Source of the DNA: Azospirillum sp. TSA2s | Lineage (GTDB): Bacteria > Pseudomonadota > Alphaproteobacteria > Azospirillales > Azospirillaceae | Direction: 5' to 3' | NCBI RefSeq assembly: GCF_004923315.1 | Contig: NZ_CP039648.1 | Span: forward strand, 791,325-855,324 | DNA: 64,000 nt | Part shown: one piece after another, positions 25,101-33,445 of the stretch | Layout of the letters: each line of letters begins with the position of its first letter | Numbering within the stretch: position 1 is the first letter of the stretch | Position numbers and translations under genes: made by a program | Notes under the pieces: model-generated | What the model was told of the DNA's origin: nothing | The model's input: only the letters and a program-made list of their open reading frames with translations | Databases searched by the model: none

Positions 25101-28061
25101 GATCATCTCGTTGATGTTGTCCTTCAGCGCCGCGACCTCGCCCATCGCCTCCACGGTGATGGAGCGGGTCAGGTCGCCCTTGGTCACCGCGGTGGCGACC
25201 TCGGCGATGGCGCGCACCTGGGTGGTCAGGTTGGCGGCCAGCTGGTTCACGTTCTCCGTCAGGTCCTTCCACAGCCCGGCGGCGCCCGGCACGCGGGCCT
25301 GACCGCCCAGCTTGCCTTCGATGCCCACCTCGCGCGCCACGTTGGTGACCTGATCGGCGAAGGTCGCCAGCGTGTCGATCATGCCGTTGATGGTGTTGGC
25401 CAGCGCCGCGATCTCGCCCTTGGCGTCCACCGCCAGCTTGCGCTTCAGGTCACCGTCGGCAACCGCGGTGACGACGCTGGCGATGCCGCGCACCTGCCCC
25501 GTCAGGTTGGCCGCCATCATGTTCACGTTGTCGGTCAGGTCCTTCCAGGTGCCGCCGACACCCTCCACCTTCGCCTGACCGCCCAGCTTGCCTTCGGAGC
25601 CCACTTCGCGCGCCACGCGCGTCACTTCCGAAGCAAAGCTGTTCAGCTGATCCACCATGGTGTTGATGGTGGATTTCAGTTCGAAGATCTCGCCCTTCAC
25701 ATCGACGGTGATCTTCTTCGACAAATCGCCCTTGGCGACCGCGGTGGTGACTTCGGCGATGTTACGCACCTGACCGGTCAGGTTCGCCGCCATCATGTTC
25801 ACGTTGTCGGTCAAATCCTTCCAGGTGCCGGCAACACCCTTCACCTGGGCCTGACCGCCCAGCTTGCCCTCGATGCCCACCTCGCGCGCCACGCGGGCGA
25901 CTTCCGAGGCGAAGCTGTTCAGCTGGTCCACCATGGTGTTGATGGTGGATTTCAGCTCCAGGATCTCGCCCTTCACATCGACGGTGATCTTCTTCGACAA
26001 ATCGCCATTCGCGACGGCGGTCGTCACCTCCGCGATGTTGCGCACCTGACCGGTCAGGTTGGTCGCCATCGCGTTCACATTGTCGGTCAAATCCTTCCAG
26101 GTGCCGGCAACGCCCTTCACCTGGGCCTGACCACCCAGTTTTCCTTCCGAACCCACTTCCCTGGCGACGCGCGTCACTTCCGAGGCGAAGCTGTTCAGCT
26201 GATCCACCATGGTGTTGATGGTGGATTTCAGCTCCAGAATTTCGCCCTTCACGTCGACGGTGATCTTCTTCGACAAATCGCCGTTGGCGACGGCGGTCGT
26301 CACCTCCGCGATGTTGCGCACCTGTCCCGTCAGGTTGGTCGCCATCGCGTTCACGCTGTCGGTCAGGTCCTTCCAGGTGCCGCCGACGCCCTTCACCTGG
26401 GCCTGACCGCCCAGTTTTCCTTCCGAACCCACTTCCCTGGCAACGCGCGTCACTTCGGAGGCGAAGCTGTTCAACTGGTCCACCATCGTGTTGATGGTGT
26501 TCTTCAGCTCCAGGATTTCGCCCTTCACCGGCACGGTGATCTTCTTGGACAGATCGCCGTTGGCGACGGCGGTCGTCACATCGGCGATGTTGCGCACCTG
26601 ACCCGTCAGGTTCGCCGCCATCAAGTTCACGCTGTCGGTCAGATCCTTCCAGGTGCCGCCGACGCCTTCCACGCGCGCCTGACCGCCCAGCTTGCCCTCC
26701 GAACCCACCTCGCGCGCCACGCGCGTCACTTCCGAGGCAAAGCTGTTCAGCTGATCCACCATGGTGTTGATGGTGGATTTCAGCTCCAGAATTTCGCCCT
26801 TCACGTCGACGGTGATCTTCTTCGACAGGTCACCCGTCGCGACCGCCGTGGTCACGTCGGCGATGTTGCGGACCTGACCGGTCAGGTTCGCCGCCATCAT
26901 GTTCACGCTGTCGGTCAGGTCCTTCCAAGTACCGCCGACGCCCTCGACCTTCGCCTGACCGCCCAGCTTGCCTTCCGAGCCCACCTCGCGCGCCACGCGC
27001 GTCACTTCCGAGGCGAAGCTGTTCAGCTGGTCCACCATGGTGTTGATGGTGGATTTCAGCTCCAGAATTTCGCCCTTCACGTCGACGGTGATCTTCTTCG
27101 ACAGGTCGCCCTTGGCGACCGCCGTGGTCACTTCTGCAATGTTACGGACCTGACCGGTCAGGTTTTCCGCCATCATGTTCACATTGTCGGTCAGGTCCTT
27201 CCAGGTGCCGCCGACACCCTCGACCTTGGCCTGACCGCCCAGCTTGCCTTCGGAGCCCACTTCGCGCGCCACGCGCGTCACTTCCGAGGCGAAGCTGTTC
27301 AGCTGGTCCACCATGGTGTTGATGGTGGATTTCAGCTCCAGAATCTCGCCCTTCACGTCGACGGTGATCTTCTTCGACAAGTCGCCCTTCGCGACCGCCG
27401 TCGTCACCTCGGCGATGTTGCGGACCTGACCCGTCAGGTTCGCCGCCATCACGTTGACGTTCTCGGTCAGATCCTTCCAGGTGCCGGCAACCCCCTTCAC
27501 CTGCGCCTGACCGCCCAGCTTGCCCTCGATACCGACCTCGCGCGCCACGCGCGTCAGTTCGGTGGTGACGGTGACGAGCTGCTCAACCATGGTATTGACG
27601 TTGCGGGCGGTGCGCAGGAACTCGCCCTGCAGCGGACGGCCTTCGATTTCCAGCGCCATGGTCTTGGACAGATCGCCCTTGGCGACGGCGCCAATGACGC
27701 GGGCGATTTCCGTCGTCGGCTGGATCATGTCGCCGACCAGCGTGTTGATGCTGTCGACGCAGGTTTCCCACCCACCGGAGGCGTTGTTCAGCTTGGCGCG
27801 CTGGCTGATGCGGCCTTCCTTGCCGATGGCGACGCTGAGCCGGCTGGTCTCGGTGGTCAGGTTGTGGTTCAGCTCGACCACGTCATTAAAGGCGGCGGCG
27901 ATCTCGCCGTCGATCCCGGTGAGGTCGAGCGGCAACCTCACCGAGAAATCGCCCTTGCGCAGTTGTCGCAGGGCCATCAGCAGAACCTTCGGATCCAACG
28001 CGTCCGCCGTCTCGACCATCGCCGTCATGCCGTTCCCCAATCCCCGCGCCGAGCCCACCAT
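22146..28061 (-). CDS. Giant poly-HAMP hybrid histidine kinase (HAMP x9+, GAF, HisKA, HATPase, three REC)
   Basis: This cytosolic kinase of about 1970 residues has the architecture of fungal Nik1-type and bacterial poly-HAMP kinases. After an N-terminal HAMP-like segment (ALRQLRKGDFSVRLP) come nine tandem 92-residue HAMP units (about 170-1000), each with VAREVG.EGKLGGQA and TWKDLT..VN. Then come a GAF domain (about 1010-1175), a coiled coil (to about 1265), HisKA with KSQFLANMSHELRTPLN, HATPase (TGLGLSISREIARLLGGEI), and three receivers: about 1570 (VLIVEDD...LLDIGLPDMDGW), about 1690 (degenerate, LLVVEKDSPQ, MVLDLSSPTL) and about 1840 (VLVIDDDIRN...LVDIMMPEMDGYE). No clear transmembrane segment or periplasmic domain is present. 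The frame is open to 28250; I chose the ATG at 28061 (GGAG 8 bp upstream). 28028 is an alternative, and the upstream part contains a palindrome. Confidence 0.9.
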   Translation of the reverse strand: MVGSARGLGNGMTAMVETADALDPKVLLMALRQLRKGDFSVRLPLDLTGIDGEIAAAFNDVVELNHNLTTETSRLSVAIGKEGRISQRAKLNNASGGWETCVDSINTLVGDMIQPTTEIARVIGAVAKGDLSKTMALEIEGRPLQGEFLRTARNVNTMVEQLVTVTTELTRVAREVGIEGKLGGQAQVKGVAGTWKDLTENVNVMAANLTGQVRNIAEVTTAVAKGDLSKKITVDVKGEILELKSTINTMVDQLNSFASEVTRVAREVGSEGKLGGQAKVEGVGGTWKDLTDNVNMMAENLTGQVRNIAEVTTAVAKGDLSKKITVDVKGEILELKSTINTMVDQLNSFASEVTRVAREVGSEGKLGGQAKVEGVGGTWKDLTDSVNMMAANLTGQVRNIADVTTAVATGDLSKKITVDVKGEILELKSTINTMVDQLNSFASEVTRVAREVGSEGKLGGQARVEGVGGTWKDLTDSVNLMAANLTGQVRNIADVTTAVANGDLSKKITVPVKGEILELKNTINTMVDQLNSFASEVTRVAREVGSEGKLGGQAQVKGVGGTWKDLTDSVNAMATNLTGQVRNIAEVTTAVANGDLSKKITVDVKGEILELKSTINTMVDQLNSFASEVTRVAREVGSEGKLGGQAQVKGVAGTWKDLTDNVNAMATNLTGQVRNIAEVTTAVANGDLSKKITVDVKGEILELKSTINTMVDQLNSFASEVARVAREVGIEGKLGGQAQVKGVAGTWKDLTDNVNMMAANLTGQVRNIAEVTTAVAKGDLSKKITVDVKGEIFELKSTINTMVDQLNSFASEVTRVAREVGSEGKLGGQAKVEGVGGTWKDLTDNVNMMAANLTGQVRGIASVVTAVADGDLKRKLAVDAKGEIAALANTINGMIDTLATFADQVTNVAREVGIEGKLGGQARVPGAAGLWKDLTENVNQLAANLTTQVRAIAEVATAVTKGDLTRSITVEAMGEVAALKDNINEMIRNLRDTTLKNAEQDWLKTNLAKFTRMLQGERDLVTVSNMILSEIAPLVNAQHGVFYVATRDRDEPLLELVASYALKERKNLSNRFHLKEGLVGQCAYEKKRILLTNVPRDYVSISSGLGEAPPLNIIVLPVLFEDDVKAVIELASFGRFSETHQSFLEQLTESIGIVLNTIAANMRTEGLLKQSQRLTTELQSQQEELKTTNERLEQQAASLRKSEELLKAQQEKLTTTNEALEEKAEQLEKQNIEVERKNREVVLAKAALEEKAEQLALTSKYKSQFLANMSHELRTPLNSLLILSKLLADNPDTNLSDRQVEFARTIHSAGSDLLGLINDILDLSKIESGTVTLEIGEVVLGDLRNHVERTFSQMAQEKKLDFTIEMDEALPASVQTDEKRLAQVLNNLLSNAFKFTESGGITFRVAPATEGWSAAHPTLDAASSVLAFTVTDTGIGIPEDKQRIIFEAFQQADGTTSRKYGGTGLGLSISREIARLLGGEIRVSSTPGKGSSFTLFVPRSFDTIAEPAAPLGTPAIGTSPAPAGLLPKRTDTATRPVVASGPQEGLALLDMPPGGDDREKLRPGEPVVLIVEDDSTFASILLDLAREKGFRTILSSGGSAALPLARKYRPDAVLLDIGLPDMDGWALLDLLKRDPQTRHIPVHVISAKDERRRGLSMGAFDYSEKPVEREAIFDALNRVKSFKERDHRKLLVVEKDSPQPGGVAALIGNGDVETHTVTSIEAAMAALTADRFDCMVLDLSSPTLPGPVTVDFELIEWLRTRDTLAWMPVVVYVAADIAPEDEARLRRLAETVVLKSARSPAGLLDETALFLHRAVDRLPDEKRRSILDLRQHDPALAGKRVLVIDDDIRNIFSLASVMEAHKIEVLHAESGREGIERLRADPNVDVVLVDIMMPEMDGYETMRTIRSIEEFRGLPMIAVTAKAMKGDRDKCIEAGATDYIAKPVDIDHLLSLLRIWTAKGNRPQPRGGVQP
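25077..27560 (-). repeat. Nine tandem 276-bp HAMP-coding repeats
   Basis: Units recur every 276 bp with no indels and strong nucleotide identity in the seven middle copies. The first and last two copies differ more. This is the DNA-level image of the HAMP array in the giant kinase. Such identity makes the copy number prone to change by recombination or misassembly. Boundaries are approximate. Confidence 0.88.
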
Positions 28062-28198
28062 GGACCGCGCTCCGCCCATCCCCGAAATCGCTCTGTAAAA
28101 CCGCTCTGCTGCGCGGTGGAAGAAAATGCAAGCCAACACAACCGGAATGCCGAGTGCCCGCAACAAGGCTGTGCGTACATCACCCCAGTCCGAAGATT

Positions 28199-28210
28199 GA
28201 CTGCGCAGTC
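28199..28210. promoter_or_regulatory. 12-bp perfect palindrome upstream of giant kinase
   Basis: GACTGCGCAGTC is a perfect palindrome 138 bp upstream of the chosen kinase start. Its function is unknown; an operator for the kinase operon is possible. Confidence 0.3.
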
Positions 28211-28268
28211 CTACAGCCCCGCACGATGAAGTAAAGGCGATTCCGGTCAATTTAGCCTTTCGTAGGCG

Positions 28269-28282
28269 GCACGAATTCGTGC
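28269..28282. promoter_or_regulatory. 14-bp perfect palindrome upstream of giant kinase
   Basis: GCACGAATTCGTGC is a perfect palindrome in a locally AT-richer stretch, the likely promoter region of the minus-strand kinase operon. It is a candidate regulator-binding site and no known consensus was recognised. Confidence 0.35.
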
Positions 28283-28385
28283 GGAAGGGTTATGCCTATG
28301 ACTTATGACGGAGAGGGGCGGTTCTTGTGCTTGTCCGGCTTCATCAGCTCGTTCATTCAGCCGAATGACCATTGCGTATCGACGG

Positions 28386-28450
28386 GGTGCCGGAACGATT
28401 CACCCGCCGTCATCGTTAAGGTTCCACCCACGGCGGGTCTTTCCGGCACC
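28386..28450. other. Nested double-stem hairpin, candidate structured RNA
   Basis: The outer stem is 10 bp perfect (GGTGCCGGAA 28386-28395 with 28441-28450). The inner stem is 9 bp perfect (ACCCGCCGT 28402-28410 with 28430-28438). Between them are a 6-nt bulge on one side and a 2-nt bulge on the other, and the apical loop is 19 nt. Two collinear perfect stems in a 65-nt span are unlikely by chance. It lies in a gap of about 800 bp (28062-28855) between the divergent kinase and msrP genes. That gap otherwise holds no convincing gene, only short open frames with unlikely composition. It could be a structured leader, an sRNA or a terminator; strand is undecided. Confidence 0.45.
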
Positions 28451-28855
28451 GGCCGCCTTCCGCGGGACAAGACAACCCGACCTTCTTCACAGCCCGGGGC
28501 TTGGCCATGACTCTGTGGACATTTACCATGCAGGCTTCGATGTGCTGCATGTTCTCTTGGATGCGCGCCTGTCACCAAGGCGTGGCCTTGGCCCATTCTT
28601 TCGCCGGAATGCCCGGATTGACCGGATTGCCGATCCTCAGCCCGCCGCGCCCGCCGGCTGACGTGCTGCCCTTTCCGGCGCGGCGCGCGGCGCGCGGCGG
28701 CGGGTTCGGCGGTGCATTGGGCGGACCGGCGGTGGTGATCCCGCTGGACCGGCGCTGACCTCCCGCTCACGCAATCGTGTAGACCCCGTGATTTGCCGTC
28801 GGCCGGCTGCGGACCTATGGTTAGTGGCAGGAATGGTCCGTTCGGGAGAGGGTCG

Positions 28856-29803
<948 letters not shown>

Positions 29804-29805
29804 CC

Positions 29806-30573
29806 ATGCCCGCTCCCATGGCCACCGCAGGCGGCGTCGATTGGCGCGCCGCCGCCAACGCCGCCCTTGCGTCCCGCTGGGCCAAGCCGGTCGTCTTCAC
29901 CGCCGCCCTGGTTCCCCTGGTCTGGACCGTTTGGCTCGCCTACACCGGCGAACTGGGGGCGGAGCCGGTGCTGGAAAGCGTCAAGGCCAGCGGGCTCTGG
30001 GCCCTGCGCTTCCTGCTGATCGCGCTGGCGCTGACGCCGCTGCGCATGCTGACGGGGGTGGCCGGGCTGGCGCGCTTCCGCCGGATGCTGGGGCTGTTCG
30101 CCTTCTTCTACGCCTGCGTCCACCTGTCCACCTACATCGGGCTGGACCAGTTCTTCGACTGGGCGGCGATCTGGAAGGACATCGTCAAGCGGCCCTACAT
30201 CACGGTCGGCATGGGCGCCTTCCTGATCCTGACGGCACTGGCCGCCACCTCCACCGACGGCATGGTGAAGCGGCTGGGCGGCAAGCGCTGGCGCGCCCTC
30301 CACAAGGGTGTGTTCATTGCCGGGCTGGCCGGCTGCCTGCACTTCATCATGCTGGTGAAGGGCTGGCAGACCACGCCGCTGATCTATGCACTGATCTGCA
30401 TCGGGCTGCTGGCCTTCCGCCGCTGGCCGATCCGGCTGGGATCTCATAAGGACAGACGGCGGAAGGAAGCCCGGCAAGCTCCGGTCAGAACACGGCCCGC
30501 AGCAGTCCAACGGTCCGGCGAAGCGCCAGCACCGCACTTTCCGGATGGAAGCTCCCCCGCTCGTCGCAGTTGA
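29806..30573 (+). CDS. msrQ: MsrQ, heme-binding membrane subunit for MsrP
   Basis: MsrQ (YedZ) is an inner-membrane b-type cytochrome that feeds quinol electrons to MsrP. The ferric-reductase-like fold is seen in ASGLWALRFLLIALALTPLRMLTGVAGLARFRRMLGLFAFFYACVHLSTYI (first heme His in ACVHL). WRALHKGVFIAGLAGCLHFIM holds the further His ligands (LHKG, LHF). The conserved core ends near RRWPIRLG. The last 40 or so residues are a charged tail that overlaps the convergent hydrolase gene by 89 bp and is longer than in E. coli (211 residues). The functional core looks complete. Confidence 0.93.
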   Translation: MPAPMATAGGVDWRAAANAALASRWAKPVVFTAALVPLVWTVWLAYTGELGAEPVLESVKASGLWALRFLLIALALTPLRMLTGVAGLARFRRMLGLFAFFYACVHLSTYIGLDQFFDWAAIWKDIVKRPYITVGMGAFLILTALAATSTDGMVKRLGGKRWRALHKGVFIAGLAGCLHFIMLVKGWQTTPLIYALICIGLLAFRRWPIRLGSHKDRRRKEARQAPVRTRPAAVQRSGEAPAPHFPDGSSPARRS

Positions 30574-31162
30574 AGCCGTGGCCGGCCGGATAGACATGCA
30601 CCGGCACCCACGGATAGCGCGAGCTTACCCCCTCGGCGACCGACAGCGGGATGGCGTGGTCCTGCTCGCCGAAATGAAGCAGGGTCGGCACGCGCGGGGC
30701 GCTGTCCAGCGTCTTGCCGATCTCCCCGCCGTAATAGCCGATGGCCGCACGCACCGGCAGAGACGAGGCCGCCGCCCAGGCGATGCTGCCGCCCCAGCAA
30801 TAGCCGACGATGGCGGCCGACCCGTCACCGCCCAGATAGGCCAGCGCCGCGGCAACGTCCTGCAGGGCATCGACGGTCGCCACCGCGCCCTTCAGCGCGA
30901 TGCCTCTCTGGATGCCGGCATCGTCATAGGGCAGTTCGACCCCGCGTTCGGCCCGATCGAACAAGTCCGGCGCCACGGTGGTGAAGCCCTGCTGGGCGAA
31001 GCCGTCGCAGACGCTGCGGATGTGGTGGTTGATGCCGAAGATCTCCGGCGCCACGATCAGGCGCCCGATCTCCTCGCCCTTGGCCGGCGCCCGATAGGCG
31101 CGCATCCGATGGCCGTCCGCCGCCGTCAACTCGATCCAGCCGGCGGTTGATGCGTCACTCAT
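30485..31162 (-). CDS. Dienelactone hydrolase family protein
   Basis: This is an alpha/beta-hydrolase of the DLH family with 225 residues. The nucleophile elbow is VGYCWGGSIAW (Cys), the acid lies in FGEQDHAIPLS (Asp) and the His in YPAGHGFNCDERG, so the Cys-Asp-His triad is complete. The N-terminus reads VIVAPEIFGINHHIRSVCDGFAQQGF in the family pattern. Many such proteins act on carboxymethylene-butenolide or unknown esters, and no aromatic-degradation genes are near, so the substrate is unclear. An ATG at 31162 with GAGGG upstream is preferred over the one five codons earlier. It overlaps the 3' end of msrQ on the other strand. Confidence 0.88.
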   Translation of the reverse strand: MSDASTAGWIELTAADGHRMRAYRAPAKGEEIGRLIVAPEIFGINHHIRSVCDGFAQQGFTTVAPDLFDRAERGVELPYDDAGIQRGIALKGAVATVDALQDVAAALAYLGGDGSAAIVGYCWGGSIAWAAASSLPVRAAIGYYGGEIGKTLDSAPRVPTLLHFGEQDHAIPLSVAEGVSSRYPWVPVHVYPAGHGFNCDERGSFHPESAVLALRRTVGLLRAVF

Positions 31163-31333
31163 GTCCCGAACCCTCATCTTGCGAGACCGTACAGGCGGTC
31201 ATTGCCCAGGATCATAAGGCGCTGGACCGTCACGGCAACTGGCGACAGGGCAGCGGACTGCCGCGATGGTCATATCCGCCCTTCCGTTCGTATTATTGCC
31301 CCGTCAGACTGCAGATTGCGTCCTCCGGGCGCT

Positions 31334-33373
31334 TCACCGGCCGAACAGGTCCTTGAGGGCCGGCGGCAACTGACCACCCGGAATGGGCAGGGGAAGGTTT
31401 CCCGCCGGCTTGTCGGTGGCGCCGGAGTTGCCGGAATCGCCTGAGCCGAGGAAGCCGCCGAGGATGTCGGCCGGAGAGGCGCCTTCCTTCAAGCGCCTTA
31501 CCGCCTCTGCGGCCTTCGCCGGATCCTTGATGGCCGATAGGGCGACCCCGCTGTAATCGGGCTGGATCGACGGGGCGCCGAAGCTCCCGGTGACCAGCAC
31601 GGGGATCGTCACGCCAGCTTGCTGGAACTGCCCACCCTGCCCCTTCAGGCTCGATGTCACTGTCGGTTCGAGGCGGAGGTCCAGCCGCCGATCCGGCAGC
31701 GACACCGTGCCCGCCCCCTCCACGCGAAAGATCGGCGCCAGCATGCGCAGGTCGCCGGTGCGGGCCACCCCGTGATCGAGGCGGAAGTTGCCCCCGAACT
31801 CGGCGAAGTCGGTTTCCCGTGCCGCGGCCTGCAGTCGCCCGGTGGCGGCGGCGACCGGATCGCGCAGGATGGCCGCGATGTTGATCCCCCGCAGCGCACC
31901 GTCGCGGAACAGGATGTGGGCCGTCCCCATCAGGGCGGACACCAGCGCCTTCTGGCTGCCGCCGGCCGAGGTCACGTCGATGTTCAGCGCGGTCGTCCCG
32001 CGGATCACGTTGGTCCCGCCGAAGGTCGCCAACAGCTGTTCGGCCTGAAGGCCGTTGGCGGTCATCGTCAGCGCGTAGCTTGCCGGTTGCTTCGTAGCGT
32101 CCACCTTCAGTCCGCTGCTGCTGTGGCCGCCGAAGGCGGGAAGGTCCGGCACATCGACCGCCAGAACGCCGTCCCGAAGGGAGATGCTGGTCCGGGTGGG
32201 CCCGATTCCGATGCTCCGGATTCGGGTCCCCTTGCTGTCGACAACCGCGTCCAGGTTCAGGCGCCGCAACGGTGAAACGTCGATCGGCTCGTCGCTCCAG
32301 CCGGCGTCCGCGGAAGCGGGCGCGGGTCCCTGGGCCGGCGTACCCTGGGCGGGGGCGGGGGCGGGAAGAAAGCGGTCGAGGTCGATCGGATCGACCGATG
32401 CCCGCAGCGTCACGGCCGGCACCTTGCCCGACCAATCGGCGCTCACCGCACCGCTGGCCTTGACGTCGTCGAGCGCCAGATTGAAATCGTCCAGCGACGC
32501 CTGCGGCCCACCGAGGCCGGCCTTGCCGGTGAGATGGACCGTGCGCACCGGCAGTGTCCCGGCGTTCGGAACCCCGAGCCAAGCCGCCAGTGCGGTAACG
32601 TCGGGCACCGACGCCGACAGCGGCCCACCGGTGCGCCCGTCGGTCGCCGGTTTCGCATCCAGCTTGACCTCGAACAGGTCGGATGCCAGCCGACCGCGCG
32701 CCGCCGTCGGCTTGCCTGCGGCCAGCGCGCGCGGGGAGTCGACCTGGGCCATCAGGGTCAGCGCACGGCCATTGACCGCGGCATGGCCTTCGATATGAGC
32801 CGGCGTGTCGAGATCGGGCATGGCCACGACCAGCGACCCATCCGACAGGGCGATGGACTGGCCGGACCGCTGGTCGGTGTAGCCGGCCGCCACATTGCCG
32901 ATGCGGACGTCGCCCAAGCGCAGGTCGGGAAGCTCTTGGGGCTTCCCCCCGTCCGGGCCGACAGGCTGGTTGCCCTGGACCGCGCCTGTTTCGCGAAAGT
33001 CCCAATTGGCGCGCCCTCCGGCATCCACCACCAGATTGGCGCGCAGGCCGTCGACATGCAGACGCTCCAACTCCACGGTGCCGTGCAGCAGGGGCCACAG
33101 CGGCATTTCCAGCTCGGCGCTCCCGACCTCCACCATCGGCGGGCGTCCGCTGCCGGGCACGTCGGACAAGGCCGCCGATGCGACCGCCGCTTTCAGACGC
33201 GGGAACAGAGTTATCGAGGCGATCCGGAGATCGAGATCGCGGCCGGTGCGCTCCTTCACCGCCGCGGCGATGCGCTGGGCAATGAAATCCCCGGTCAGGA
33301 CAAAGGGCAGAGCGGCCACCGCGACGACGACCATACCGACGATGACGGCCAGTGCGATCAGCAGCTTTCTCAT
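31334..33373 (-). CDS. AsmA family protein (inner-membrane anchored, periplasmic)
   Basis: This is a 679-residue AsmA/bridge-like protein. One N-terminal helix (LLIALAVIVGMVVVAVAALPFVL) is followed by the AsmA domain start DFIAQRIAAAVKERTGRDLDLRIASITLFPRLKAAVASAAL. The long beta-rich body contains the conserved C-terminal block FRDGALRGINIAAILRDP...TDFAEFGGNFRLDHGVARTGDLRMLAPIFRVEGAGTVSLPDRRLDLRLEP. AsmA proteins are thought to support lipid transport or outer-membrane assembly. The frame opens further at 33436, but the ATG at 33373, with AAAGGGGGG upstream, starts right at the anchor. The C-terminus is Pro/Gly-rich and ends in LFGR. Confidence 0.92.
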   Translation of the reverse strand: MRKLLIALAVIVGMVVVAVAALPFVLTGDFIAQRIAAAVKERTGRDLDLRIASITLFPRLKAAVASAALSDVPGSGRPPMVEVGSAELEMPLWPLLHGTVELERLHVDGLRANLVVDAGGRANWDFRETGAVQGNQPVGPDGGKPQELPDLRLGDVRIGNVAAGYTDQRSGQSIALSDGSLVVAMPDLDTPAHIEGHAAVNGRALTLMAQVDSPRALAAGKPTAARGRLASDLFEVKLDAKPATDGRTGGPLSASVPDVTALAAWLGVPNAGTLPVRTVHLTGKAGLGGPQASLDDFNLALDDVKASGAVSADWSGKVPAVTLRASVDPIDLDRFLPAPAPAQGTPAQGPAPASADAGWSDEPIDVSPLRRLNLDAVVDSKGTRIRSIGIGPTRTSISLRDGVLAVDVPDLPAFGGHSSSGLKVDATKQPASYALTMTANGLQAEQLLATFGGTNVIRGTTALNIDVTSAGGSQKALVSALMGTAHILFRDGALRGINIAAILRDPVAAATGRLQAAARETDFAEFGGNFRLDHGVARTGDLRMLAPIFRVEGAGTVSLPDRRLDLRLEPTVTSSLKGQGGQFQQAGVTIPVLVTGSFGAPSIQPDYSGVALSAIKDPAKAAEAVRRLKEGASPADILGGFLGSGDSGNSGATDKPAGNLPLPIPGGQLPPALKDLFGR

Positions 33374-33445
33374 GACGCCCCCCTTTGCCGCGGAGAGGGC
33401 ACCGCTTTCACGGCGCCCGCCTCCCGTGCCGGACAATAGGCAATC

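Noticed and set aside
25077..27560. Regular repeats considered as CRISPR
   Set aside because: Units are 276 bp, coding and without unique spacers; they encode HAMP domains.
23814..28229. A 1471-codon open frame antisense to the giant kinase
   Set aside because: It mirrors the 276-bp repeats of the kinase gene, has His/Gln/Val-rich improbable composition and no domain; a high-GC antisense artefact.
28292..28758. Short open frames in the kinase/msrP gap
   Set aside because: Composition is odd (Cys/Met/Pro-rich) and one overlaps the nested hairpin; no homology pattern or good ribosome site.
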